Assembly (NCBI GenBank): GCA_020746105.1
Contig: CM036618.1
Coordinates: 16,909,001 to 16,973,000, forward strand
Source of the DNA: Trogon surrucura
Taxonomy: Eukaryota; Chordata; Aves; Trogoniformes; Trogonidae
Direction of reading: 5' to 3'
Length of the DNA: 64,000 bases
The position numbers were made by a program, and so were the translations under genes. Positions 1-11,690 of this stretch are shown here, in pieces (position 1 is the stretch's first letter; the number at the start of each line of letters is the position of its first letter). The notes under the pieces are model-generated. The model did not search any database. It saw nothing but the letters and a program-made list of their open reading frames with translations, and was not told the DNA's origin.

Positions 1-3000
1 GAAATACCTCCAGAAAAGTAGTCTGCTTCATGTGATTTTCAACATTGAAGGTAATCAGGAAAACCTGGAAGAGCTGTTATCTGACACCTTAACATGAATC
101 ACTCCCCACATACTGCATTATCTCTCTCATAGACATGACGAGTAAGACTATTTTCATCTGGACATTAAAAACTTTACAGACTGTTGAAGGAGATCTGTTT
201 TCCCAGGGGGTTTGCCAGCTGCATTAAGTTGGACCTCACTAACTCTGCAATCTGCTGTTTACAAACAAACAATCTGTGTGGCAACATGTATTCTCCATAC
301 CCCACATAGCCTGGTAAAATCATCCCAGTCTGTCTTTGCAATCCTCAGCAATATTCCTCTGATGCTTCAGCTGCACTCTTTCCATGTTGTAAATATTTTG
401 ACAACATCCTTCCGAACATCTCAATCTCAAATCTCGCTCAGATTTGTCTGTCATTTACAGGCAAGTTTAGCTTATTTGCTTATAATGGGTAGATTGTGTG
501 CTTTCAGCAACAGATGTCATTAGAAAATACCAGTATGGCCAGGAAGCAGAGAGAAGACAAAGAAGGAATGTGAAAGACAGGAGTAAAGTAAATCATACAA
601 AGAGAGCTATGGAGATCTCTTCATTCCTTCTCAGAAAAAAAAACTAAGTCAGGGCAAAAGTGATGAAATTGAGAGACAGAAGATCTAAAACTGGCTAGAG
701 CTGGTTTTGACTGTAGTTTCTAAGTAACTGCTGAAAGATCCTCTTTATGTGTTTTTTCACGTTCTGTTACGTGCCTGGTCCTCAATGCAGAGGTTGTTTC
801 CTATCCTTTTGGAAAGTGGATGGCATCCTGCAGGCATGCTTTGCAAAAGACAATGAACAAATGGGTTAGTTTGGTTTAGATACTTGTATGTTTAGTAAAA
901 CATTACATGAGGTTCAGTAAAAGAATTGTCAATAATAATTAAGAAGATGCTTCACCAGCAAACAGGAGAATCAACAGCAAGGGCATCTTTACAAATGTCT
1001 AGTGATGATGATGTGAGAGATGTTTTATACCACTGCACAAATAAAACCCACGGTTTTTCTTCTTATTGCTGTTCACTGGCACAACAGCCAATGGTAGGCA
1101 AAAGAAAGCAGAAAGAAAAACCCACTTAGAAACAATTCTCTGGAGTCCGCAGCTATCCACTTCACTAAGAAAGAACTCATCTGAGAGTACAAAACATTCC
1201 TGCTCCTCGGGGCATTACTGCACTCTTTGCTATATATCTATTTTTTTTCAGTAAGGGCTTGTTGCTTGTTCTAGGCAGTGACAATGTGTTCCGAAATAAA
1301 ATAAAAAATAAACCTGGAAAACTCTTTCTTGATTGCTTGCTGAAAATGTTAACAGAAGGCCAGGTTTCATGTTCACTTCGGTAGAGAAGTACGTAAAAAC
1401 AAAGTCCTCCTCCCCCATATTTTGTGCGCCACCAAACAAGCTCCCGGGCAGTGAAACACGAAATATTTGCAAGGTTACCTATTGCTTATTCTTTTTCAGA
1501 ACAGGAAAGAGGGTGCAATATGGAACTGACAGAGCACTGGATTCATGCCTTGACTCTTTGCTCTGAAACATGCCCAAGCAAAAGCCAGATTTATTTGCTG
1601 CACACTGTATTTATTCCCTCTGCCTCCTGCAAGAAGGAGGAACTATGATTTTGTGCACCAAGAACAACAACAGCTTCAGGGCCATAGAGCTGATATTTTG
1701 CCCCTGCTCCATGTTACGCCTAAAGTCTGAATCTAGCTCATCATGACGGGTTTGCCATTGCCAGGTACGCTGAACGTGCGGTGTCTCCATCTTCTGCCCT
1801 CTTTTAGAAGCCATGTTTAAGAAATAACAATATTAAGAAGAAACAATTTATCCAAATAAATTAAGGGCTAATTGCACATACATATGAATCAGTGATGCTG
1901 GGTGTCATGTGCTGTCAGTAGCTTTTCAGCTCAATTGGAAAATGATTGATTGCACTAATCCAGTTGTGGAATTGCATTAATATCCCCAAGAAAACAAAAA
2001 TCAACAGATATATTCAGGAAATTATAACTGTGGGACTTCTGAAACTGAAATAAATGAAACTAAAGGAATTTACAATTTTTTTGAGATGGATAAGACTATG
2101 AATTGACCTGAGCTACCTAAATTTTAGACACATATATTGACAGCAATATAGAGCAAACTACCTGTTATTACAAAATGCTTTCCTATTTCCAGAATGATGA
2201 TGGGACAGACAACAATAGACTCATACTCATGAGGTGGGAAGGCAAAAAGGGGAGTTGAAACCGAGCACACAGACTAAATAAGTCATATTTGCAATTAATA
2301 TACATACTAAAATAGGAAGTTTTATGTCACATTCTGAACAAAAACAATGCTGATAGCAAAAAATCCCCACAACACAGGTTTACTAAAAATATAAACACCA
2401 TGTCCTAAGAAATTAAGCAAGAAATGAAAAAAAAAGCTTTAAAAATGCCTTGAGTTGTTTTCATTTCCATATTCTGTATAATTAAACTAATCAAAAATTA
2501 GCAACAACCTGCTGCTAATACAGAACTAACACAGAGCACTGTCATGTTTTGGCTCCACCATACACACGTGTTAACTCTCTTCTTTAGCAGTGATGCTGGA
2601 AAAGGGTTCTGCAAGCAAACTAATACTATCAAAATTATCTACCTCATAGCAATCAATATTTCTATATTTAGACCTCTGAATCAATTTAATTTGTGCATTT
2701 GTTTAGCAAATCAATACAGAGAATGATATAATTTGAATTATAACAAAAGGTTGTGTATTGGAGACAGTAGCCTTAATTTTTAGGATACCAAAATGTACCA
2801 GTTAATTCAAAAATGTGAATGAAATATATGGAGCTGGTGTTCTATGAGCCTGAACATTTCTCTTTTTAAATGAGTCAAGCTGCAGCAGTGTATCTTCCCA
2901 TAATTACTTTATTATTATTATGATTTGCTATCACTGAAGATGTGTTTCATCTGAACAAGCTACAACAAAGGCATAGTTCTGCTCCAGAAAGCTTGCAACA

Positions 3001-6000
3001 TCTAACACAAGGACATGGGGAAGACACGATTTCCTAGAATTAACAAATGAGGGAAACAGCTTGTCTTTTAATAAATTGCTTATTGGGATGAAGCCATAAT
3101 TCACAGATCAGACCCCTCCTGATCTCAGCCTGCAGCCCCCACCCAGCAGCATTGCACCGTCCTGCCCTCTGCTCCTCTCTGGCTCATCCGTGCACCCTGG
3201 GGAAGGACAACCTCCCACAATAGAATTTTGGTCAAAGCAATCCTGATGGGGATTAATCCTTCTAAAAGCATGAAGAAATATTTACTGCTGACATTGTGCA
3301 ATATAGCCAAGGATGATAGTGGAATTTACCAAAAAGTACTGAGATTAATTTAAGGGTGAGGGATTTTTTTTATGTGTTTTTCAGTATTTTGGCCATTAGG
3401 ACTCACAATCTGAACTCTTCTCTGAAATCAACTTCCCTCCCCCACCTCTTTATTTCATATAAAAGCAAACATCTCTCACAATCACCTAGCTCCGGAAACC
3501 AATACTGAAAAATGCCACTTCTGAGGGTCATGTGGAAAAGGGGGAGCCATGTCAAAGCAGCTCCGGAGAGATATTGATCCATCCTAGAATGGATCTGCCT
3601 GTCCCAGGCAGACCGATGAGATCTTCTTTTAAAAGTCCTCCTCTAACTCTACAAAGAACTCAGTAGCTACCTGGGCTAAACCCTTATGTTTTGCAAAAGC
3701 AAAGTTGGTTTGGAGGAAGCTCACTTCCAATTTCACTAGAAAATGCAAAAGAATTCTCAGAGTTTATACAAAACAGCAAGACCAGGTAAATGCTGCACCT
3801 TTGTATAGTATGAACGTGATATTTGTCTTCTCTTTAAAAATAAAGATATCGCTTTAAACCTTTGCACCTGCCCACCACACAGAGAAACACTCAGTCTCTA
3901 GAGTGCCATTACCACCGCCGTTGTTTTTAATGGGAGCTAGTGCCAGGTCGGGAGGAACAGTGCGCACAACCGTGTAGGTTATTCAGCTTTCGCTTTTTCT
4001 AAACACGTGAGGAAGAAGACAGTCTCTGCTGCACCCTAATAAATACTGTGTCATTTGAAATTTTAGCACTTAGGCGTGCGAAGGCTGGTTGAAGGAGACA
4101 GTCACATGTGGGGCTTGATTATAGTGTTTTATCACTCAGCCGAACATCTAATGTTTAGCACAGTAGCTGGAGTGCTCCTTTTCATGTCGTAACAAAGGTT
4201 GCCCTCAGATAGTAATTACAGCCTTCCTAACAAAAGGAAAGGCATTTTGGAACTGCTGAAAAGTTCAGAAGCTAGAGGCAAAGTTTGGAGAAAGCCTTTG
4301 CCATCTCCTTCCACGTGGCGGGCAGTTTGCTGCCTGAGCTGCTCCGCAACAAAGAGGCAGATTTACTTTGAAAATATTTCCTCAAAGCTGGAAACTGTTA
4401 AAGAAACCACCATTTTTAAAAAAAAAAAAAAACAACAAAAACAAACCACAACCAACCTAGCTGGGGAAAAAAAGTCTCCAGGATTACAAAAATCACAGCA
4501 AAGTTAATGTCTCTGTAAGAACATACAAAACCAGTCTGAAGAATCATTATATGATCTTTTAAAAGGGCAGAAAGGCGCAGCAAAATGGAGATGTGGAGCA
4601 GCATGTTCCACAGAGTATGCTCAGAACAAAGCTGCCCCTTCTGAGTTCAGTGGTTAAGAATTTATAACTGCCCAGGAGCAATATGTGCCAATATGGACTA
4701 CATTTTCTACTAACATTTCCGAATGCATCGTATTGGGGCTCCCATCAACTGCTACTGGTATAGGTCTGTGCTTTTTGTACTTACAGCAGTTATCAGGTTG
4801 ATCTAAATAATCTGAGGAGTTTTACGCAGTTTAGGACACTGACTTACAGATCTGCATCTCTCTCTTCTCTTTGAAAATTCCAGGTGAATTTAATTTCTGA
4901 TCTTTTGGATTTCTCTTTTTCTGTTCTGACTTTTGAAACTATTTATCATTAGTAAATGTCTTACAAATTGCAATGTATGAAACTACTAGTTTTACCTTTG
5001 TAACTTCCCAGAGATTCTCTTCTATTTTTAAACTAACAGTGGAATTAACAGTTCTATGGCCCTAAACTTTATCGTCTGCTTCACAGTTGGAGAGGAAAGT
5101 CCATCTACAATTTTTATTTTCAGCACAACGGCAAGTACAGTATTTCCTGTTTCCCTTCGCTGGGATACAACTTTGATTAATTTCTTCCTGCCTGTCATCT
5201 CCTTTCCCTATAGACACTAAGAGACTAAATATGCTTTTCCAGCCTCTATATACTGTACAGGCTCCTTTCTATTTCCTGTGATTTTGCATCCACCTTTTTC
5301 TGGATTGCAGCTGTGTCTTCAAATTAGGGTGTCAGTTTTTGACATATTTCTACACGCATAAACAGAATTTTCATTTTCTGAGGTATCTTGGCAGCCACAC
5401 TATGCAGGGCAGGTACTACTGGATCATAAAATATGGAGCATCCTGCCCTTTTTGAAAACATGTCTTCCCTTATGCAGAGCCTCCATGTCTCTTGTACTAA
5501 ACTGGTTAGTCCTTACAACTTGATGGTGCATTTTGTGCTTAATTTACTTTATAAATATATGTGCAGTTGCAGAGGTATTTTGAGATCCTTCAGAAAATTT
5601 GACAGTTGTTCTTTGCTGTGGATGCTGGAATAGTCACCCTTCTGTGTTTAGGTGCTGGATTAAAGGTACTATCAGATGCTTTGAACCAGTCAAGAATGTA
5701 CCACAGAAAACATCCACAGGGGAGAGAGGAAGGAAGAGAGGAATATCAGCTGCCCCACCAGAAGCACCGTAAGACGAAGGCTGCTTTTGAGCAATGTGTA
5801 ACATTTTTTCTTATACATCCTTGAGACAACAACAGCTGGTGTGTGTCTCCTCAGCCATGCTGGTGGCACGTGTACCCGGCTGCCAGACTGGGTGGGAGGG
5901 AGGAAGAGAAGAACAACCAATACATTGAATTTGTGCTGTTTGGTACAATAGGGATAAGCAGGAAAAGCAGAACCTTCTTTCCAACTTTGCAGCATCCTGT

Positions 6001-8007
6001 TTTCAGGTGTTACCAGCGTCATGATTTGGGAAGATCTGGCCTTAAGATATGCGCACATACCCATATGTCTGCCTGCCTGCGCGGGTAAAATCTTGGAGAT
6101 ACTCAGCTCAGCTGGTGAAAGCTGAGCAGTTTGGGGTGAGGAAGCCCCTCCCCACCACCACCACTGTGTTCTTGCAGTCTCCAAACGTGGAGTGGCACGT
6201 TTATGGGGAAGAAAATGAGAACAGACTACGCAGCTAGCATTACAGTTTTGTGGTCTGGCAGAAGCTTTTTTTTTTGCTACACTGCAGTGAACATTGTTAT
6301 GTTTGGGCACAGCCGTTTACCTTTGGCTGTTTGCACAGATCCTTTCTGGGTTTCAAGCCTCTCGCTGCAGTGGTATCCTCTGTGCCTTGCTTGGTGGCTG
6401 ATCCCAGTGGCTGCCCCTGACAGCATCCCACTGGCTGAAAACCAGCAGTGTCCCTGGTAGAGGTGGCCCATATCTGCCACAGGTGACACACAGCCAGGCA
6501 CGGTACAGCCACAGCCCACCTGACTGCAGGCATCATCCCAAGTACTGCTCTGCATTCATGTCACTTTTACAAAGGTTCTATTTTATATTATCCCATGTCC
6601 TTCCCAGTAATCATCTTTCTTGACAATTTGGAAATACATTTATGTACATACATTCATATATATCAGACCTTGAGATGCTGCTGTGGGGAGAAGTGTTCTC
6701 TATCTCTGCAGATCTTCTGCCCTAGAGCTGATGAAGGCACATGGCTGTTTGACAGGGTACTTGCATTTCTGCTGCTGTGATGTTTTTTTCTTTCCTGTGC
6801 TTCCACATCAACTCTCAGTGGGACCCCAGGGTGTTGCTCAGGCTGGATGTGGGACCTAGCAGTGTCACACACATCTGGAGCGCCTCTATCAGTCTCACGC
6901 CAAGGTGCAGCACGCTCGTTTTATGTGGAAATGGGCTGACATGCTGCAGTGGCTGCTGTAGTTGGTGATGTGTTTTAATGACTTGAGGAAATCCTTCCAC
7001 TTGTGTATTCCCTTGTTAATGGGGAATCTGACTAATCCATAAGCATTTCCTGCCTTAGGAAGTGCTCTCCCCAACCATCACGTGAAGAACAAGGCATCAG
7101 AAACCTAGCTGGCTTAGGAGTATCTTTTCAGAAATTAAATCATTCACCTCCTACAACATTTCTGAGCAATAATTTGCTTTTCGGACAGAATAGATAGCTC
7201 TGAGAAAAGAGGACCCAATTATTTTACTGCTGTCCTTGTGCCTGATGTATCCCATCTGCAAGAGTTTATCCCAGTGCTGTATATTTAGTCTTACCTGGAA
7301 TGACAATCATCCAAACAGGATGGTAAATAACCCCTCTGTTTTTATAGCAAGGTCACATTAGTGGGGCTTTACCATCTCTGACAAATTCAGCAGCTGTTGC
7401 AAGGGCTGTGCGGGGAAGCCCTACAAGCCTGCCTCAGGCAGCGGGTGGCAAACTCCGCTCTGCCATAAAGAAGGACGCGAGAGATTCAGGACTTGCTGTG
7501 GCTTTGTCCCACTGGTTTTGTTCAGTCTCACGGAATGCTTCTCAGACATCCAGGCCGAGATTCATCCTCTCTGGATGCGGGTGCTAAGCCCAAGTACTTC
7601 AGTGAGGAGCACAGTTACCTCTGGTGCCTCTGTAGTTAGTGGAAGGAGGTGGGTGCCCTTGGGAGAGCAGAGAGATCTGAGCAACTGTAGCCATCTTCTG
7701 GTGCTGCTGGTCCCTCTCTGCCCATTTCAAGAAAGGCCCTGCAGGGACAGCTAGCTTGGCAAGGGGAGGTGAACATGGGACGAGGAACATTCAGTCCTGG
7801 TAATCCTACTTGTCTGTTCACACCAGAGGTCATCTCAACACCGTACTGGAAGGGCTTCTGAAATAAATCTGAGTTCATCATGGATAAGGGTGCTATGACA
7901 AGCATTACAGAAGCACTTTTCTATGAGCCCAGTATCTGGCTTTTACACTCCCTAGGCACCACACAATTCAAGACCAGAGCGACATTTGTGCTTATGGCAA
8001 GGGGTTA
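1..8007. other. Intergenic DNA, no gene recognised
   Basis: Unique-looking sequence without CR1, LTR or exon homology that I can recognise. The longest open frame (5,690-6,310, minus, 206 codons) has no family resemblance and includes a Trp run from a CCA repeat; I judge it chance. 3,830-4,200 is CpG-containing and unrepetitive and might be a conserved non-coding element, but this is only a guess. Confidence 0.6.
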
Positions 8008-8104
8008 TCATAGAATCATAGAATCATAGAATCATAGAATGTTAGGGATTGGAAGGGACCTCGAAAGATCATCAAGTCCAATCCCCCTGCCAGAGCAGGA
8101 ATGC

Positions 8105-10990
8105 CTAGACTATGCCACACAGGAACGTGTCCAGGCAGGTCTTGAATGTCTCCAGAGAGGGAGACTCCACAGCCTCTCTGGGCAGCCTGTTCCAGTGTTC
8201 CGTCACCCTCACTGAGAAGAAGTTTCTTCTCGAGTTTAAGCGGAACCTCTTATGTTCCAGTTTCAGCCCATTACCCCTTGTCCTATCAGTGGTTGTCACC
8301 GAGAAGAGCCTGGCTCCATCCTCCTGACACTCACCCTTTAGATATTTGTAAACATTAATGAGGTCACCCCTCAGTCTCCTCTTCTCCAAACTAAAGAGCC
8401 TCAGCTCCCTCAGTCTTTTCTCATAAGGGAGATGCTCCACTCCCTTAATCATCCTAGTTGCCCTGTGCTGGACTCTCTCCAGCAGTTCCCTGTCTCTCTT
8501 GAACTGAGGGGCCCAGAACTGGACACAATATTCCAGATGGGGTCTCACCAGGGCAGAGTAGAGGGGAAGGAGAACCTCTCTCGACCTACTAACCACCCCC
8601 CTTCTAATACACCCCAGGATGCCATTGGCCTTCCTGGCCACAAGGGCACAGTGCTGGCTCATGGTCATCCTGCTGTCCACCAAGACTCCCAGGTCCCTTT
8701 CCCCTACACTACTCTCTAATAAGTCATTCCCCAACTTATACTGGAACCTGGGGTTGTTCCTACCCAGATGCAAGACCCTACATTTACCCTTGTTGTATTT
8801 CATTAAATTTTTCTCCGCCCAACGCTCCAGCCTGTCCAGGTCTCGCTGAATGGCAGCACAGCCTTCTGGTGTGTCAGCCACTCCTCCCAGCTTGGTGTCA
8901 TCAGCAAACTTGCTGATAGTACTCTCTAGTCCCTCATCCAAGTCATCGATGAATATATTGAATAATACTGGTCCCAGTACCGACCCTTGAGGCACTCCAC
9001 TGGATACAGGCCTCCAACCAGACTCCGCCCCATTGACCACAACTCTTTGGCTTCTTCCCCTCAGCCAGTTCACAGTCCACCTCACTACCCGAGAGTCTAG
9101 ACCACACTTCCTCAGTTTAGCAGCAAGGATGCTGTGGGAGACTGTGTCAAATGCTTTACTGAAGTCAAGGTAGACCACATCCACCGCTCGGCCATCATCT
9201 ATCCACCTTGTTATATCCTCATAAAAGGCTATGAGGTTAGTCAAGCACGACCTCCCTTTGGTGAAGCCATGTTGACTGTCTCTAATGACCCTCTTATCCC
9301 TGATATGCCTTGAGATGGCACCAAGGATAAGTCGTTCCATCACTTTCCCAGGGATGGAGGTGAGGCTGACCGGTCTATAGTTTCCCGGGTCCTCCTTCTT
9401 GCCCTTTTTGAAGACTGGAGTGACATTTGCTTCCCTCCAGTCCTCAGGCACCTCTCCTGTCTCCCAAGACTTGGCAAAGATGATGGAGAGTGGTCTAGCA
9501 ATGACATCAGCCAGCTCCCTCAGCACCCGTGGATGCATCCCATCTGGACCCATGGATTTATGGATGTCCAGATTGCTTAATTGGTCCCTAACCCAGTCCT
9601 CATCGACTAAAGCAAACTCCTCCACTGCCCTGACTTCCTGTGGGGCCTCAGGGGAACGGGGCTCCTCAGGACAGCCTCCGGCAGAGTAGACAGAGGCAAA
9701 GAAGGCATTCAGTAACTCTGCCTTCTCTGTATCTTCTGTCACCAAGGCACCCACCTCATTCATCAGTGGGCCTACATTGCCTCTGGTGTTAGTTTTATCT
9801 GCCACGTATTTGAAAAAGCTCTTCCTGTTGTCCTTGACCCCTCTCGCCAGGTTCAATTCTAGGGAGGCCTTTGTTTTCCTAGTTGCCTCCCTACACCCTC
9901 GGACAACAGCCTTATATTCTTCCCAAGTGGCCAGCCCTGCCTTCCAAGATCGGTAAATTCTCCTCTTGCCCTTGAGCTTACCCAGCAGATCCCTGTTTAG
10001 CCACGCAGGTCTCCTGGCTCCCTTCCTTGACTTCCTACGTGTCGGGATGCTCTGATCTTGAGCACAGTAGAAGCAGTCCCTGAACGCTAACCAACTATCT
10101 TGGGCCCCTTTACCTTCAAACAGCCTTGCCCATGGGATTTTCTCTAGTAATTGCTTGAAAAATCCAAAGTTTGCCTTGGCAAAGTCCAGGGTTGCAATTC
10201 TGCTTGCTATTTTGTTTCTGCTACATGAGATCCTGAACTCCACCATTTCATGGTCACTGCAGCCAAGGCAGCCCTCAACCTTTCCTGCTTCAACCAGATC
10301 CTCCTTGTTAGCGAGGATGAGGTCCAGCAGTGCTCCTCTCCTAGTCGGCTCCTCCACCATTTGCAACAGAAAATTATCATCGATGCACTGGAGGAACCTC
10401 CTGGACTGTGGCTGGCTGGCTGAGTTGTCCTTCCAGCAAATATCAGGGAAGTTAAAATCCCCCACGACAACCAGGGCCTGTGATTGTGAGACCGCTCTCA
10501 GCTGCCTGTAGAAGGCCTCATCAACTTCCTCACCCTGATCTGGTGGCCTGTAATAGACACCCACAACAGTATCTCTCCTGCCAGCCTGCCCCTTAATTCT
10601 AACCCATACACTCTCAACTTGCTCCTCCTCCATGCCTGGATGGTATTCAAGACATTGTAGTTGCTCTTTCACGTAAAGAGCGACTCCACCACCTCGCCTG
10701 GCTGGCCTGTCTTTCCTGAAAAGGACATAGCCACCCATGACCACATTCCAGTCATGTGAGCTGTCCCACCATGTCTCTGTAATTGCCACCAGATCATAAT
10801 CTCCTGTCCGAACCCAGGTTTCTAGCTCCTCCTGCTTATTCCCCATGCTGCGTGCATTGGTGTATAAGCATTTCAGGGAGCAAGCTGAGCACACTGATCT
10901 CACCCTAGGGGGATGGAAGGCCACCCGGCCTTCATAATTTCTAGAACACTGCCCCGCTGCAATCCCAGCTATAACCCCATCCCCCTTCAT
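8105..10990 (-). CDS. CR1 ORF2: endonuclease-reverse transcriptase (961 aa)
   Basis: An open frame with an ATG at 10,990 encodes the CR1 replication enzyme. The N-terminal APE-type endonuclease shows N45 (YTNARSMG), E72 (ITETWW), Y146 region (GVYYRPP), GDFNFPD at 177-183 and SDH at 245-247. The reverse transcriptase shows motif A LDFSKAFD (~608-615), motif [12 protein letters not shown] (~664-674) and motif C FADD (~695-698), followed by the usual CR1 C-terminal region ending FLCGIV. No stop or frameshift interrupts it. The length is close to the family norm, which points to a young insertion. Whether it is still active cannot be told from sequence. Confidence 0.93.
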   Translation of the reverse strand: MKGDGVIAGIAAGQCSRNYEGRVAFHPPRVRSVCSACSLKCLYTNARSMGNKQEELETWVRTGDYDLVAITETWWDSSHDWNVVMGGYVLFRKDRPARRGGGVALYVKEQLQCLEYHPGMEEEQVESVWVRIKGQAGRRDTVVGVYYRPPDQGEEVDEAFYRQLRAVSQSQALVVVGDFNFPDICWKDNSASQPQSRRFLQCIDDNFLLQMVEEPTRRGALLDLILANKEDLVEAGKVEGCLGCSDHEMVEFRISCSRNKIASRIATLDFAKANFGFFKQLLEKIPWARLFEGKGAQDSWLAFRDCFYCAQDQSIPTRRKSRKGARRPAWLNRDLLGKLKGKRRIYRSWKAGLATWEEYKAVVRGCREATRKTKASLELNLARGVKDNRKSFFKYVADKTNTRGNVGPLMNEVGALVTEDTEKAELLNAFFASVYSAGGCPEEPRSPEAPQEVRAVEEFALVDEDWVRDQLSNLDIHKSMGPDGMHPRVLRELADVIARPLSIIFAKSWETGEVPEDWREANVTPVFKKGKKEDPGNYRPVSLTSIPGKVMERLILGAISRHIRDKRVIRDSQHGFTKGRSCLTNLIAFYEDITRWIDDGRAVDVVYLDFSKAFDTVSHSILAAKLRKCGLDSRVVRWTVNWLRGRSQRVVVNGAESGWRPVSSGVPQGSVLGPVLFNIFIDDLDEGLESTISKFADDTKLGGVADTPEGCAAIQRDLDRLERWAEKNLMKYNKGKCRVLHLGRNNPRFQYKLGNDLLESSVGERDLGVLVDSRMTMSQHCALVARKANGILGCIRRGVVSRSREVLLPLYSALVRPHLEYCVQFWAPQFKRDRELLERVQHRATRMIKGVEHLPYEKRLRELRLFSLEKRRLRGDLINVYKYLKGECQEDGARLFSVTTTDRTRGNGLKLEHKRFRLNSRRNFFSVRVTEHWNRLPREAVESPSLETFKTCLDTFLCGIV

Positions 10991-10992
10991 AT

Positions 10993-11664
10993 CTAGTTTA
11001 AAGAACGCTCTATGAGTCCCGCCAGCTCATGACCAAGGATCCTTTTTTCCCTTTGTGTCATTTGAACCCCAGCTTGTTTCAGTAGACCAGGTGCCCTGTA
11101 GATCTCCCCATGGTTAAAAAATCCAAAGCTAGACCGCTGGCACCACCCCTTTAGCCAAGTATTAATCTGCTGCACTTTGTCAAACCTTCCACTATTTTCC
11201 CTCATAATTGAAGGAATAGAGGCAAACACAACCTGTGCGCCTGATCCTTCTAGCATCCGCCCCAGTGCCCTAAAGTCCCTTTTGATTGCTTCTGGCCGTC
11301 TCTCTACTATCTCATCATTACCGATCTGCATAACCAAAAGCGGGTAATAGTCCGTGGGTTTGACCAGACCAGGAAGCTTCTTGCTAACATCCTTAACTCG
11401 GGCCCCAGGGAGGCAGCAGACTTCCCTGTGGGTCGGATCAGGGCGGCAGACAGGGCCCTCTGTTCCCCTCAGGAGGGAGTCTCCAATTACAATTACCCTC
11501 CTTTTTTTCCCAGATGAAGAAGTCCCAATGCGTGTATCCAAGTGACTCACCCCAGACAGCCCTATGGGTGAACCCTCCACTGACTCTTCCTTGGCCTGGC
11601 TCTCATTGTTATTAATACAAATTCTAATTTGTCTGTGTTTGGGTTGTGTCAGCCAGCCTGGCAC
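10993..11664 (-). CDS. CR1 ORF1: SGNH/GDSL-like esterase domain, 5' truncated
   Basis: A 223-codon open frame (first codon GTG, no upstream in-frame ATG before a TAA) carries the CR1 ORF1 esterase domain. Visible are [11 protein letters not shown] (nucleophile Ser block, residues 57-67), MQIGNDE (GxND block, 112-118) and a C-terminal [12 protein letters not shown]. The DGxH block expected near residue 197-201 reads QAGVQ, so the usual catalytic Asp and His are not seen. The N-terminal PHD-type domain of full ORF1 is missing, consistent with 5' truncation. The TAG stop is two bases upstream of the ORF2 ATG. Confidence 0.85.
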   Translation of the reverse strand: MPGWLTQPKHRQIRICINNNESQAKEESVEGSPIGLSGVSHLDTRIGTSSSGKKRRVIVIGDSLLRGTEGPVCRPDPTHREVCCLPGARVKDVSKKLPGLVKPTDYYPLLVMQIGNDEIVERRPEAIKRDFRALGRMLEGSGAQVVFASIPSIMRENSGRFDKVQQINTWLKGWCQRSSFGFFNHGEIYRAPGLLKQAGVQMTQREKRILGHELAGLIERSLN

Positions 11665-11690
11665 TCTCCGGTTGGGGACATGGCATTAGT

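Larger units (their letters stand above)
8008..11690 (-). mobile_element. CR1 LINE, nearly full-length, with open ORF2
   Basis: Minus-strand chicken-repeat-1 non-LTR retrotransposon. Its 3' end is at 8,008, where four TCATAGAA units (ATTCTATGA in element sense) form the tail at 8,008-8,039. It carries a 5'-truncated ORF1 and a complete-looking ORF2. Full-length CR1s are ~4.5 kb; this one is ~3.7 kb, and upstream of ~11,690 the homology fades and an in-frame stop appears. CR1s usually lack target-site duplications and none is obvious here. Confidence 0.93.

Noticed and set aside
5690-6310. 206-codon open frame on the minus strand
   Set aside because: No family resemblance, a Trp run from a CCA repeat, overlapping open frames on the other strand, and no splice or promoter context.
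8008-8039. Short regularly repeated 8-mers resembling an array
   Set aside because: These are the CR1 tail octamers, not CRISPR or a separate satellite.
10155-10511. 118-codon plus-strand open frame
   Set aside because: Antisense shadow of the CR1 ORF2.
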